A DNA stretch of 64,000 bases from Aradus depressus (taxonomy: Eukaryota; Arthropoda; Insecta; Hemiptera; Aradidae). A model generated the notes under the pieces. The model saw nothing but the letters and a program-made list of their open reading frames with translations, was not told where the DNA came from and ran no database searches. Shown here piece after piece: positions 11,371-22,499 of this stretch (positions are counted from its first letter, which is position 1; each line of letters opens with the position of its first letter). Both the position numbers and the translations under genes were made by a program. The stretch spans positions 17,349,079 through 17,413,078 of the forward strand of contig OY759215.1 in NCBI GenBank assembly GCA_963662175.1, read 5' to 3'.

Positions 11371-13000
11371 TTAGATTAAAACATTATTGGTACGAATGTA
11401 TTTCTTGTGAGAGCAAATCGTCTTGGAATTTGAGAACTGGGGAAGTACAATAATGAAAATTTTCCGTCTGCTTTTCATTTTCTCAATTCATCAAAAAGGT
11501 TGTTTAAGAGGAAAACCCCTGGGCAAGAGCCCGTATAGAAATTCCTAAGAAAAGAAAAATTAGCATCCAACTACAGAAAAAAGAGAAATAAGCAAGAATA
11601 TTGCCAAAATACACTTAAAGAAAATCAATTATAATCGAGAATGTACTTCTCCAGCACGACTTAATCAATTTAGTTTTTGCTCTCCCTCCAGAACCATTCG
11701 ACCACTTGGGCTAAAAATCAATAACTGACTTACGTAGAGGCTTCTCAGTCATCGTCATTCTATATTTTATGCCAGTTATCAACCCCCCCCCCCCCCCCCC
11801 CCCCCCTTTGAATTTAATGATTTTAGGCCTTAAGGATTTAATTTGGAATTTATAGTACGTTGCATGAGCTCATAGAAAATGGGATTTTCTTATTGAATAT
11901 TGTCTTCATCGTCCCCGGATATTCATTTTTTTTTCATTGGCCATGTTCTATCCTCTTCAATCCATAGTCCACTCAGCTCGAGAGCCTATACAATATACTT
12001 CTTGCATATTCGCCACCGTTGAAGGGAGGGAAATTGGGGGGTAATACTGCACTACTAATTATAATGATAAATAAAAAATATGTCAACTGTTTTTACAGCA
12101 TACAGGGTTTTTTACTACGCCTGTGAGTCGAGAACCATCGATTGTTCAACCAAGACTGTATGTGTATTTTAGAGGGAAGCGAAACGTTAATTAATTCGTT
12201 CAGGAAAAGTACATTGCCGGTGATTCACCGACGACTTTTCTTTTCTCTTTTTTTGGAATCAGGAGGAAACATGAAATACCGGAAAACTCAACATCAAATT
12301 TATGACCGATTACATAACTCTCCCTATGTTTCGTAAAGCTGAGGAAATAGAACACTAAAACATAGAAAGAACATTTCGAAAATTCATTGTATATAAATTG
12401 CTTTTTATCATTTTCATGACAATTCAAGAAAATTCCGTTTGTTGGAGTCCTATTGTAGCACTTTTCGTTACATATAATATACGTATTATTTATAATAATT
12501 ACAATTGCATTCCTAAAAGTCTGGTTATTTCATTAAGTAGGTCTACCATAGCTTTTATTAAATTCAAACCATTCCTTAGTTATTGAAGAAAGACAGCTCT
12601 GTCTGGTTATAAAGTTCTGGTGGCGGTTTTTATTATTTCCTGTTTAGAGAATACGTTTTTAGTGCTCTTTTCAAGTTGGAGTTTTACACTTATTGCACCA
12701 AGAATACAGACCAATAAAACCACATCTATTTGGTTTTCATGAGAGCCTTAAAACTATAGTAAAGGGAATGATGTTTAAACACGGATCTCAAAATATAATA
12801 TAAGGATCACGGAGAAAACTTGCTATTTCTTGCAATATAGAATTCTGATGTTGGGGGAAAATATTTAGTCATATAATCGATGGCGTGTGGGAGTAAATGG
12901 AATTCCCAGGTATAAGCCCCAAAGTTGAAATGGGCAGCTTCTTGTCGGGTTTTCACAGGAATTTCAGGTTTTCCAACACCTTTATTAATTACTAAAAAAA
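11371..13000. other. AT-rich DNA with one dispersed repeat piece
   Basis: No gene. The stretch at 12230-12340 (AAACATGAAATACCGG .. GACCGATTACATAACT) belongs to a dispersed family also seen near 38880, 47700, 49080 and 60460. Confidence 0.4.
11783..11806. repeat. poly-C tract (24 bp)
   Basis: Uninterrupted C run, one of several long C or G runs in the window. Confidence 0.9.
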
Positions 13001-14040
13001 ATCCTGTCTGACTATGTGTGTATGTTTATTTATGTCTGTCTGTCTATGTGTGTATGTCTGAAAAACCTTTAATAGGCGAGCATGCGACAAGATGACAGTA
13101 GTCATTGGACAGTGTGAGAGTCTCCCATGATTGGGCCTACTCACTAAAAAACCCCTCCCTGTTTCCTCTCCTGCCTCATTATCCCCGAGGAACCGCCATT
13201 ACGCATTACTTCACGGGGGAGGCCCTAGCTAACGCTCTCGCTCAAAGACGACTACGCATTACGCAATTCCAAGCTTCTCCATCTCTCGGAGCATCCTGAG
13301 GACTTTCGCGGCATACCCGCCGACCGCAGTCCACTTCTCCTGCGACTCCAGCATACAGCTCACTAGTGTCTTCGGCGTGAGCGTCTCACCTAGAACTCTT
13401 TCGAGCTCATGACACTCCTCACTGAAGCGAGCACACCGGAAGAATACGTGCTCTCCTGCTCCGCAGCAGTGTGGACAGTCCGGGTCTTCTACTCGTTTAA
13501 ATCTGAACAGGTATGCCCGAAAACATCCGTGCTCAGTCAGCAGTTGGGTCAGTTAGTATCCTACTTCACCGTGGGGCCGGTTTACCCACTTCTCAATATT
13601 CAATATTAATCGGCGGGTCCACCTGCCATTCGGTGAATTTTCCCACCTTGTTTGCCACTGTTGAAAGCTGGTCTTCCTTGGTATTCCAGCTATGACGCAT
13701 TCACCAGACACTGTACTGTCTATGTGTGTATGTCTGTCTGTGTGTGTCTTTAGATAGAATGAATGAATCGACACGAAATTATATGTTTAAATCCAAAATC
13801 TCTTAAGAACGGCACGTGTTAGTTATTTGCGAAATCGGCCGAAGGGAAGGAGACGGCTCAACTTAAATACTGTAATAACGGTCGATGTAATGAATGTATC
13901 GATACAAAATTTAGTTCGAGGTTTCAGAAGTCACTTTGTAAGTCAAATATCAAGCATTAGCCAAAACGATCGATTGGCTTTGAGGGAGAGAATTGGTGCT
14001 TAGAAAGTACTTCACTTGTCATTCACCGAATACGTTTTCA
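13001..14040 (+). repeat. dispersed repeat with GAATGTATCGACA signature
   Basis: Contains TGTCTG-rich simple sequence (13020-13065 and 13710-13750) and the words AGATAGAATGAATG..TCGACACGAAATT and GGTTTCAGAAG..AACGATCGATTGG. These recur at 17640-17740, 20620-20950, 26150-26660 and 39460-39560. The LINE fragment at 13259-13712 is embedded in it. Confidence 0.55.
13259..13712 (-). pseudogene. R1/I-like LINE ORF2 C-terminus, degenerate
   Basis: The minus strand reads, in order, WQTRWENSPNGRWTRRLI, NIEKWVNRPHGEVGY, a stop, then LTQLLTEHGCFRAYLFRF, EDPDCPHCCGAGEHVFFRC, ARFSEECHELERVLGETL and a tail ending REMEKLGIA before a stop. The zinc-finger-like CPHC..EHVFF.C module and the GHGCFR.YL.RF block are typical of the C-terminus of R1/I-type LINE polyproteins. 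At least one in-frame stop (after HGEVGY) and the missing RT domain mark it as a 5'-truncated dead copy. Clade assignment is from motif memory. Confidence 0.75.
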
Positions 14041-14179
14041 AGTTGTTATTCATCAAAAAAAAATCTTTATTCTAGGCAGAACAGATGTAAAATACTTAAA
14101 TTCTGATCAATTGTATTGCATGGAATGTTGTACACTCTTAGGAACCCATATAAACTGGAGAGTTGTATTAGATATTGTA

Positions 14180-14225
14180 ATGCCCGGGCTTATCTAAGAG
14201 GTCATATCGCCTTCTCCCAGACTTG
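14180..14225 (-). mobile_element. SINE-1 tail fragment
   Basis: ATGCCCGGGCTTATCTAAGA followed by GGTCATATCGCCT matches the extreme 3' part of SINE-1 in reverse. The rest is absent. Confidence 0.7.
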
Positions 14226-14229
14226 GTAG

Positions 14230-15600
14230 CTTTCAGACTATAAAAACAGATTACAGAGTTAACCACAAATTATACTGTATATTTTAATTAGTTTTAAAAG
14301 CCATGCTAAAGTTATGATATCCTTTGTACTCAAGGTACAGGAAGTTGACTACAATATAGTGAAGGCGGAGAGCTAACACAATTAGAGACCCTAAGTTTGT
14401 GTACATTAGAGAATGGCCCTTTTTGGCAGCTTGGGACCATCCCTTTATCAAATGGCAGCCATGGGTCATCGTTAGCTCATTAACCCATAACTCTCTGGTT
14501 TAGACACTCCTAGTCATATTATTCAATTAAATATTTGGTTTGCAAATGAGCAGATAAGTCGATTTATTCCCTAAAATTAGGAAGAATGCTTAACTATAGA
14601 GGAATAGCTGCTTGCAATCCTGGACTCAGAACTCATAGAATATTCGTAGAAATTCCTATGCCCGAAAAGACAATACCAATACCATAAATGAGAACTGATG
14701 ATCTCGGTTTGTTTGCTGGGAAGTTAGGATAGTTATGTCCTTTATACAGTATATTTTAGAAACGTTTTAAGCTAGTTTTTTTTTTCAAATTTTTCATTGA
14801 TTTCACTAAAATTGAAAATGAAACAAAAATCGGTGTGAGGATGTTGTGCTTAGTAAAATTATTTACTATGGAATGACTCGTTTTTTAAGGACAAATTTAA
14901 AAATATATATTGTGATTTTATCAGTACCTACTATTATATAATATATATATTATGAACAAATAATAAGATAGCAGATAGTTTTTAAGAAACTTTTCGAATT
15001 AGATGCTTGAATCTATTTGAATTTGTCGGTTGGGACACAATGAGGGAATGATTTTTAGGGTATCTACTTAAACATATATTTTTTATTTATGATAAAAGAG
15101 ATAAATTTCTTTTATAATTTGGGACGCCAAGTGATGTAGTTTCGTAAAAAAAACTAACTTAATGATAACTTATGAGTCCGTTTGACAAGAATCATCAAAT
15201 ACATAAATTTCGAGTTTTTTTTGAAAATCAGCGATATATTCGTTTAACGTTTGTCTCCACACAAACCATCCATCTCCCAACCAGTCTATTATTAGTCAGA
15301 GAGAGTATCCACTGTAAGTAGACAACCGACCGTAAGGATGACAAGACTCCAGTTATTTCATCAACCTCGCTACCACAATATTGGTTTCCAGCCCCTCAGT
15401 AAACTGAAGCTAGACTGAGCTCCTTTGAAATCTGATAGCTCTTTCTCCATTTAACATTTTCATTTGTTTTTTCACTTCTTTCCGTTCTTTGCAAATAAAG
15501 TTGTTAAAGGTTGTTGTTTCTTCTTAGCTCAAATCTCTTTTTTTATCTGCGGATAACTACCCATACAAATACATTACTGTAAATGTATTGTTATGAATTC
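14230..15600. other. AT-rich DNA, nothing recognised
   Basis: No supported frame. The insertion target of the LTR element below is AATTC at 15596-15600. Confidence 0.3.
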
Positions 15601-15925
15601 TGTTGGGTTTGGGTACAGGTTAATGAGAACTTAGAGTAGAGCAACAGATATATTTATTTGGTCAACACCCTTATTACAAAACCGCGTGGTAACGAACACA
15701 AAGTCAGTTGTTCAATAATAAGTCCCATACCGCGTGGGAACTACACAAGTCACTCACTTACTGGCGACCAACTGGTCCCTCTCGTTGTTAAGAGACGACT
15801 GACTTGTAGTTCAATGAATCACACAAGTCACTCACCACAGGTCGTTCAAGGAACACACCGCAGGTATCGATTCTCGGCGTGTTCCCGAATTCACCCGCTC
15901 TGGCTTCCCCTCGCGCGACCCAACA
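15601..15925 (-). repeat. short LTR of the miniature element (325 bp)
   Basis: Runs TGTTGGG to CCCAACA. Compared with the other LTR it lacks the tandem block between CACTTACTG and GCGACCAACTGG. Confidence 0.88.
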
Positions 15926-16397
15926 TCCCGCCCCCCATGAAGGCTGGGCTTCATTATTGCGTTGGGAGCGGGCATAGTCGCGAAAGCGGTCTGCGCACGA
16001 CCCCGGCGGTCGTTAGCGAATGGTGTGCGAGTGGTGATCTCAGCGCCGCGTATAGTGGAAGGCGGCTGTCCGAGCCGACTTTTGCGTCCAGGCATACGAT
16101 GAGTAGGCCAATTGGTGCGTTGAGGTCGTGGGTTGCAGGCTTCATCCAAAGAGGCTGGAGGCGCTGAAGTCGCGGGTCTCGGCTCAGTTTGCGCAGAAGA
16201 GGCGTCGCAGGTGGATTCGTTCGCGGTAGCGGGAGGTGCAGTCTTCTCAGCAGCAGAAGATCTACGGCGTCGGCGCTGGTGCCGCGGGGTCTTGTTTTTT
16301 CTAAGTCGACTAATTTGACTTTCTTCGCGACATTTTTCAAATGAAAATAATAAAATGGACTGTATGTACTTGCGTTAATCCGGCCCGGTAAAAACCA
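15926..16397 (-). other. internal region of the miniature LTR element
   Basis: 472 bp of CG-rich sequence. A 129-codon minus-strand stretch without stops (to 15954) lacks an ATG start and has no domain I recognise. It is R/P/L-rich and could be a vestige of Gag or simply unselected GC-rich sequence. Confidence 0.5.
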
Positions 16398-17060
16398 TGT
16401 TGGGTTTGGGTACAGGTTAATGAGAACTTAGAGTAGAGCAACAGATATATTTATTTGGTCAACACCCTTATTACAAAACCGCGTGGTAACGAACACAAAG
16501 TCAGTTGTTCAATAATAAGTCCCATACCGCGTGGGAACTACACAAGTCACTCACTTACTGTGCTTGGTAACAGACGACTCACTTTATACCCGCGTGGTAA
16601 TAACCAACTCACTTCCGCATGGTAACTAACAACTCACCTTATACCCGCGTGGTAATAAGGACGAATCCATTCCGCACACCGCGTGCTGGCTCGACCCAGA
16701 CTCTCAGTCCACCCCGCGTGGCGACCAACTGGTCCCTCTCGTTGTTAAGAGACGACTCACTTTATACCCGCGTGGTAGTAACCAACTCACTTCCGCATGG
16801 TAACTAACGACTCACCTTATACCCGCGTGGTAATAAGGACGAATCCATTCCGCACACCGCGTGCTGGCTCGACCCAGACTCTCAGTCCACCCCGCGTGGC
16901 GACCAACTGGTCCCTCTCGTTGTTAAGAGACGACTGACTTGTAGTTCAATGAATCACACAAGTCACTCACCACAGGTCGTTCAAGGAACACACCGCAGGT
17001 ATCGATTCTCGGCGTGTTCCCGAATTCACCCGCTCTGGCTTCCCCTCGCGCGACCCAACA
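16398..17060 (-). repeat. long LTR of the miniature element (663 bp) with 178-bp tandem block
   Basis: Has the same ends as the short LTR, but with an extra internal block. The word TCGACCCAGACTC occurs at 16691 and 16869, a 178-bp period. Within the block, ACCCGCGTGGTA-type words repeat many times. Confidence 0.88.
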
Positions 17061-17065
17061 AATTC

Positions 17066-17480
17066 AATCATTTATTTTTATCAGTTGGTAAGTTGATGTA
17101 TTCTCTGTTGATCTAGAATGATTCGGGCAAGTTTCATTTTGTAACTTTAATATTCGAAATTACCGAACTTAATTACAAATTATTTTTAACTTGTTATGTC
17201 TATTTTAACGTTCAGTTATGTTTATCAACAAATGTTTGTTTATTTGTGATTCTAATCTTGATTTACCCCCCATGTTTGTAGGCCCTGATGATGATATAAA
17301 TTATATCGAAACGTTGGCATTTGAATAGTGTTTTCTTCCATCTTTGACTGACCCTCAATATTCCTACAATTAGAATCTACTGTCGCTAATGAACATCTAC
17401 ATTCGAAATTACCTTATTTTTTTTCTTTCATAACTTATTTCTTTCTACTTTCTTATTCCTTTAGTATAGGAAGGACACCG
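17066..17480. repeat. repeat with hammerhead-like fold at 17281-17321
   Basis: AT-rich DNA containing GGCC-CTGATGA-T-GATAT..ATATC-GAAAC-GTT-GGC on the plus strand. The GATAT/ATATC arms form a 5-bp stem, and outer GCC and GGC can pair. The rest of the repeat is unassigned. Confidence 0.5.
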
Positions 17481-17487
17481 AGCGTTG

Positions 17488-17620
17488 TATATCGTTAAAG
17501 ACCCCTACCCTAGGTGAATAAAAATTTAGGGTTGGCAAAATTTAGGGCTCCCATAGTGGAGTTGAGTTGATGTAAACCAGATCGACGAAAGGGAACTCAC
17601 GAAAGAGCATGTCTGGGCAA
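17488..17620 (+). mobile_element. SINE-1 copy, 5'-truncated
   Basis: Begins CGTTAAAGACCCCTACCCT and continues through GGTGAATAAAAATTTAGGG to a decayed 3' end. Head and central part are absent. Confidence 0.8.
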
Positions 17621-17774
17621 GAGTCTATATATATAACTAACCTTCAGTATAGTTTTCAATGGATTTATGTAATAAATGTATCGACATGAAATTTTATATT
17701 TAAATTCTAAACCACTCTCCCAGAAGATTTTTAACTTCCTGTTTCCATGTGCAGTATAATAATATGGGATTATT

Positions 17775-18920
17775 TATTTCATAATCAATTTTTTTGGGAG
17801 TTTTGTTTCAAACCTGTTTCGTTCTTTTCGGGTTGAATTCGTTTTGATTTGATACAGTTTTTAATAATATTTGGTTTTGGATTGACCTTTAAAAATGTAA
17901 ATAATCTTTCTTTAGGACTAATGTGAGTTTTATTAGTTATATAAAGTCAGTATTGTGTTTTCTCCTAACATTTTGGGTTTGTCTAGTATTCTTTATGTTG
18001 GTCATTAAGCGTGTACAATAGGAAAATAGTGATACTGAAGAGTTACTCACTGAGTGCGTATTATTTATTATGATTAGTATTTTAGTGGTTTCTTTTAGTA
18101 GAACTGCAAACATTTAGGTTTCACCATGGAGGAAGTCTCTTGGAATGTTGAGGATTTCACCAGATCCTGAGTTCCTTGGACAGACTCCATCTTTCTGGGT
18201 CCATGGATTTTCTACATCACTGCAGAGAGTGCAGAACTGTGTTTCTGTCTTCCCAATCCTATGAAGATGCTATCATTTAGAAACTGTATTACCGGATCTT
18301 CACTGTAGCACCCCTTCCAAGCTACTGTCCTACAACGGCTCTGTTCTTTCCATTGTCTTCTACACAGTTTGTATAAGCCATATGCCGTTAACATGGGGAT
18401 ATTTATTGTGTGTATTATTCATGAAGTCATATGTAGACTCAGAAGGGAGGAAGTCTATGACAATATTATCTTTATCATGCTCAAAGAGGATGTGGTTCGT
18501 GCTCGGCGAATTTCTGTATTTTCCCCATGTTGTAGAGGCGGTGGCCCCCAAAGAGGCAACTAAATGAAGGAGGGATGTTTGGACTCCTAGCCGGAGTTTC
18601 ACGGTTGAAACTACCCCGATAACGAGGGGGGCCGCTTCCACATCAAGTTAAATACTTCATTGACGGCGTAGCGACCTACCCTTCCTCTCAACTTTTAACT
18701 ACCATAAAAATAAATTTTTTTGATTAGGATTAATAAAATTGATTGATTCTTTACTCAGATAAAAAATAAAATTGTTTGCATTTTTTATTATGAAATTACG
18801 ACTATATAGAGAATCCAGATAGACCAAGAAGGGCCTTTTTGAAACTTGACACCAAGTAAATATGGAACGTTAAGCGAAGGTCTTGATCCTCTGCGATGTC
18901 AGGTATTCGTTAGAGACCCT
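17775..18920 (-). repeat. 1.15-kb repeat block, inverse copy of 1700-2847
   Basis: Reverse complement of the block at 1700-2847, including the conserved 60-codon frame (18394-18212 on the minus strand) and the fused SINE fragment at its right edge. Differences are scattered substitutions and small indels, so the copies are old. Confidence 0.75.
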
Positions 18921-18955
18921 ACCCTAAATAAACCTGAATAGGCCAAATTTAATAC
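18868..18955 (+). mobile_element. SINE-1 fragment in the inverse block
   Basis: AACGTTAAGCGAAGGTC, GCGATGTCAGGTATTCG and AGAGACCCTACCCTA match the SINE-1 centre. It has the same junction as the partner at 1.7 kb. Confidence 0.7.
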
Positions 18956-19147
18956 TACTTTCTGTTTTCATATGCAGTTAATAGGTGATTGGTCATAATT
19001 GATCAAATCGGAAATAGGCACTATAATAACTGTTGGTTTCTCTTCAAATGCTTCTTTTGTAAAAAGGACAATTTTGTGGGATCAATCCCGATTAATATAT
19101 GATTACTTTAAAATTTATTTTTGAAGGTCCTTATTTTAGAGACTTTT

Positions 19148-19860
19148 TTAAAAAATAAACTCTGCAAATCCTGTGAATTGGAAGAAGGATCCTCTGTAGA
19201 TGTCTTGCCATCTCAGTTGGCTTTGCTTCACGAAGGACAACAGGTCCAGACTGTTTCTATTATTTGGACAGTATCCTGCATCTATCCCCTTCAGGAGTAG
19301 GGGGCCGTATATCTTCCTCTCCCACGTATTGAGCAAGACTTCGTCCTTCCTAGTCGGGACCTAGGTTTCACTTGCATATTGTATGTATGTATGTAGTTGT
19401 TTTGGCGTCACTGGATACGTTCTTCGATCCGAGCACCTCCTGCAGGGACCGGTAGAATCGATTCCCGGCCGTTATCCTCGTTATGATTTCTTCTTTAACA
19501 TCGTTCCTCCGCGAAACAGAGTCTTCGACTACTCATCTTGTTAGCTTCATCATGAGGTATAAGACAGAATCTTCTAGATAGTGCCCAGAAGTGGGATCCC
19601 GCAGTAGTTTCCACTCTCCCTTTTTTCTCCCTTCTTGCCCCAATGGACCATTCTCTCGACATTTCCTCTGTCATCCACACATGATACGCGAGCCGATATA
19701 CCTCCCTCATTAACTCCTTTCCTCCATATTTCAGAAGTTCCGCTGGGATTTCCTTTTTTCCTGGCGTCTTACTATTTTCGAGGGATGCCAGAACTTCCGC
19801 CACTTCCCCCAACTCTGGTGGCTCATGAAGGTCCTCGTTTTCCAGCTCTGTGTCTCTTTT
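19148..19860 (-). pseudogene. LINE reverse-transcriptase fragments, degenerate
   Basis: The minus strand carries two pieces of one LINE-type polyprotein. The first (about 19812-19640) reads EVAEVLASLENSKTPGKKEI then PAELLKYGGKELMREVYRL and VWMTEEMSREWSIG, the segment upstream of RT motif 1 that starts with K-x-P-G. The second (19336-19180) reads NTWERKIYGPLLLKGIDAGY and QLRWQDIYRG, the usual C-terminal tail. The core RT with its YADD-type site is missing between them. It is dead. Confidence 0.7.
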
Positions 19861-19869
19861 AATTATTTT

Positions 19870-20600
19870 TAAAAAAACAGACTTATTTTCATATAAAATG
19901 ATGACCAGTTGTCTGACCTGATATCACATTTAAGGAAACCTCTGGATTTATTAAATTTTTTTGATAATTGTTTAAGTTTTGACAAGTAATTTTCTTCATG
20001 GAGCCTTACAACTGTTATTAATCACGGTGGGGGATTGTTTCAGGTAGCAGGAATCAGGTTCCCTCGCTCCAAATATTTATAGGTGTAACGGGAGAAGCGC
20101 ATTAATAGCGCAGACCCCCCCTGCGGAGGGTGAGGTGGGTGAAGGAAGCGATAGGTTCAATTTAGTCCCCCCCTTGTTGTTGTAGGGAGGGTGAGATGTC
20201 TGGGAACCCCGGCAGATGGCAGTCCCTCCATGTTAGTGTTGTGTTCGGCTCCTACCTCGCTGTACACAACTACCCACAGTCCACCGCACCAGGCTCTAAC
20301 ATATAACTAGTGCTTCTAGCGCAGAGCTCAGGGCCACAACCCTTCCTCTTGTGCGGCCCAAGACGGACAAGACATTCAGTAATCAGTCAGAAATTCGATG
20401 TTGAGTTTTTACAAGAGTTTTATATTTTTCCATCCCTGATTGAAAGAAATGAAAATTCGTCAGAATTGGTCAGCTACGCTCCGCTCTCTCTCTCTCTCTG
20501 AAACCAATTTACCGATTAGATTGAAAATCAATAGGTCTCTTACTCAAGGACTATTGAATCCTCTTACTAAATTAATCGACAGTTATTAGTGTTTTTGATT
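19870..20600. other. unassigned DNA with C/G-rich patch
   Basis: The stretch 20020-20310 is richer in G and C, with GGAGGGTGAG at about 20125 and 20185. No coding signature is seen. A CT repeat lies at 20483-20501. Confidence 0.3.
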
Positions 20601-20950
20601 TGAATTTCTAACCAATTGAATAATTTCCCCTATAATTCGTATAACTGGGGCAGTAAAACGTTCACGTCTGTCTGTGTGCCTCTCTGTCTGCTTGTCTGTG
20701 TGCCTCTCTATGTGCCTGTCTGTGTGCCTCTCTGTGTGCCTGTATGTGTGCCTGTGAGTACGATAAAATGAACATATCGACACGATTAGTTATATGAAAA
20801 ACATGTGATTTCTATCTCAAATTTCATGATGTTCCAGCCACATCTATACGTATGAAGTCCTGACTATGTCTGTCTGACTGTTTGTCAGTTTACTAATAAC
20901 AGTTATTAGTATTTCAGTGACCGAAAAACGACTGATAGTATATTCACGAG
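20601..20950 (+). repeat. GAATGTATCGACA-type repeat with 16-bp minisatellite
   Basis: 20668-20757 is built of TGTCTGTGTGCCTCTC-like units. It is followed by ACGATAAAATGAACATATCG and CACGA, the signature of the dispersed family at 13.0-14.0 kb. The His/Thr/Arg-rich minus-strand frame here is a by-product of the minisatellite. Confidence 0.6.
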
Positions 20951-21173
20951 TAAAATAATCGAGGAGGGCCGAAATTATATTACATTAGGGGATAATATGC
21001 TTTTTATTGTTTGTTCGGGCTAAATAACAAAGTATTTTCAAAACCGTGGAATCTTTGAATATCCAAAATTGTGGATTTTTTAAATATGATATAATATACT
21101 CTGTATTATTTATATTTAAGTGCCTATGTTTGATAATGTTTAAGTATATGTGTTTCTTAAACTTCTCTGGGAT

Positions 21174-21412
21174 ATTACATTGTTGGTTTATTCCGGCATT
21201 TCTTCGAGAGATGTCTTCTTATTCTTTTTTCCGACAATATTTCGGGGCTCTTAAAAGTCCCTTCTTCCGGTTACTATCAACAAATAAAAAAAAATTGTTC
21301 ATAGTGACCGGAAGAAGGGACTTATAAGAGTCCCGAAATGTTGTTGGAAAAAAGAAGAAGAAGATACCTCTGGAAGAAATGCCGGAATTAACCAACAATG
21401 TTTAAGTATTTG
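21174..21412. repeat. hairpin repeat with ~105-bp arms (family shared with 35.6 kb)
   Basis: The left arm (about 21174-21283) is the inverse of 21295-21412 at about 87% by eye, with an A-rich loop of about 11 bp. Each arm contains GGAAGAAGGGAC..GTCCCGAAATG, the same fold signature as elsewhere. The outer sequence AAGTTTAAGAAACACAT also flanks the related hairpin at 35.6 kb. Confidence 0.8.
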
Positions 21413-21414
21413 TA

Positions 21415-22010
21415 CCGTAAAAACTACATGTTACATGCCATATTTGAGCATTTTTCAATCAATTTTCTTAAATCGGAGAGAATTTTTATGTGAAACAAAT
21501 AGTTTTTAATAGAGTTGCATAGACTTCTTGACCTATGGATCTCCAAAAATGAATATTGAGTTTGTAAACTTTATACTTTGAATGAAGTACTATAGAAGTT
21601 CTGTCAGAGACAAACAGATCAAGTGAATTGAAGCCACATCACTAATTCAAGAAAAAAATAAACTCTTCTCCAGTTTGTCAACTTTTCTTTGGAGGGAAGT
21701 TTTCAGGGGTGAATTTTGTTTTCTTTTTCTCCCCGAATGGCTGAAGGTGGGGGAAGTTGTTATTAAAATTTCATAAGATCCCTTCTTGGGACTTTGAGCT
21801 ACCCTCGAAGGGTCGGAGATGGGGTCCTGATGAATATTTTAAGGTCTGGAAGGAGAGTCGAGGATTAGGCTAGCCCCTTCCCCTTGCTGCCCTGTGTTTG
21901 GTCACCAGTGTCTCTACTTTCCTGTACAAACATTTACCAACCTCTCCTCTCTGTTAGATCTACTTGGACAGAAGTTAGACCTAACTCTATTGACAATGTT
22001 GTATAGCTCG
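21415..22010. other. AT-rich DNA, nothing recognised
   Basis: No supported gene. The tandem array begins at the right edge. Confidence 0.3.
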
Positions 22011-22011
22011 C

Positions 22012-22490
22012 TTTCTACAGAGAAGAAATATCTGGATCGAGTCATGATGTTCTGCAGTAGCACCTGCTGGACAGAGGAGAGGTCATACCACGATACCAAC
22101 TGAAGTCTGTTAGAGTATCGAGGATAGTGATTAACTGCCATCTTCCTGATATTAAAGAGCTTTTCACGAGAAGAAGTATTTGGCTTGAGTCATGATGTTC
22201 TGCAGTAGCACCTGCTGGACAGAGGAGAGGTCATACCACGATACCAACTGAAGTCTGTTAGAGTATCGAGGATAGTGATTAGCTGCCATCTTCCTGATAT
22301 TAAAGAGCTTTTCACTAGAAGAATTATCTGGCTTGAGTCATGATGTTCTGCAGTAGCACCTGCTGGACAGAGGAGAGATCATACCACGATACCAACTGAA
22401 GTCTGATAGCGTACCGAGGGTAGTGATTAGCTGCCACCTTCCACATATTAAAGAGCTCTTCATGAGAAGAAATATCTGGCTCGAGTCATG
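22012..22490. repeat. 148-bp tandem repeat, about 3.2 units
   Basis: GAGTCATGA occurs with its GTCATG at 22041, 22189, 22337 and 22485, an exact 148-bp period. Units share TGTTCTGCAGTAGCACCTGC and TACCACGATACCAACTGAAG. No reading frame runs through the array. Confidence 0.9.
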
Positions 22491-22499
22491 AATCTATTA

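Larger units (their letters stand above)
15601..17060 (-). mobile_element. miniature LTR retroelement (TRIM-like), non-autonomous
   Basis: Two direct repeats, each beginning TGTTGGG and ending CCCAACA, enclose only 472 bp. The flanks are AATTC at 15596-15600 and 17061-17065, a perfect 5-bp target duplication. On the minus strand a purine tract (GGGGGGCGGGA) abuts the LTR at 15926-15936, and the interior starts TGG just inside the other LTR at 16397. Those are the expected positions of a polypurine tract and a primer-binding site, so the element reads on the minus strand. No Gag, protease or RT is encoded. Mobilisation would need enzymes from another element. Confidence 0.85.

Noticed and set aside
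20586..20783. His/Thr/Arg-rich minus-strand protein
   Set aside because: Produced entirely by the TGTCTGTGTGCC minisatellite.
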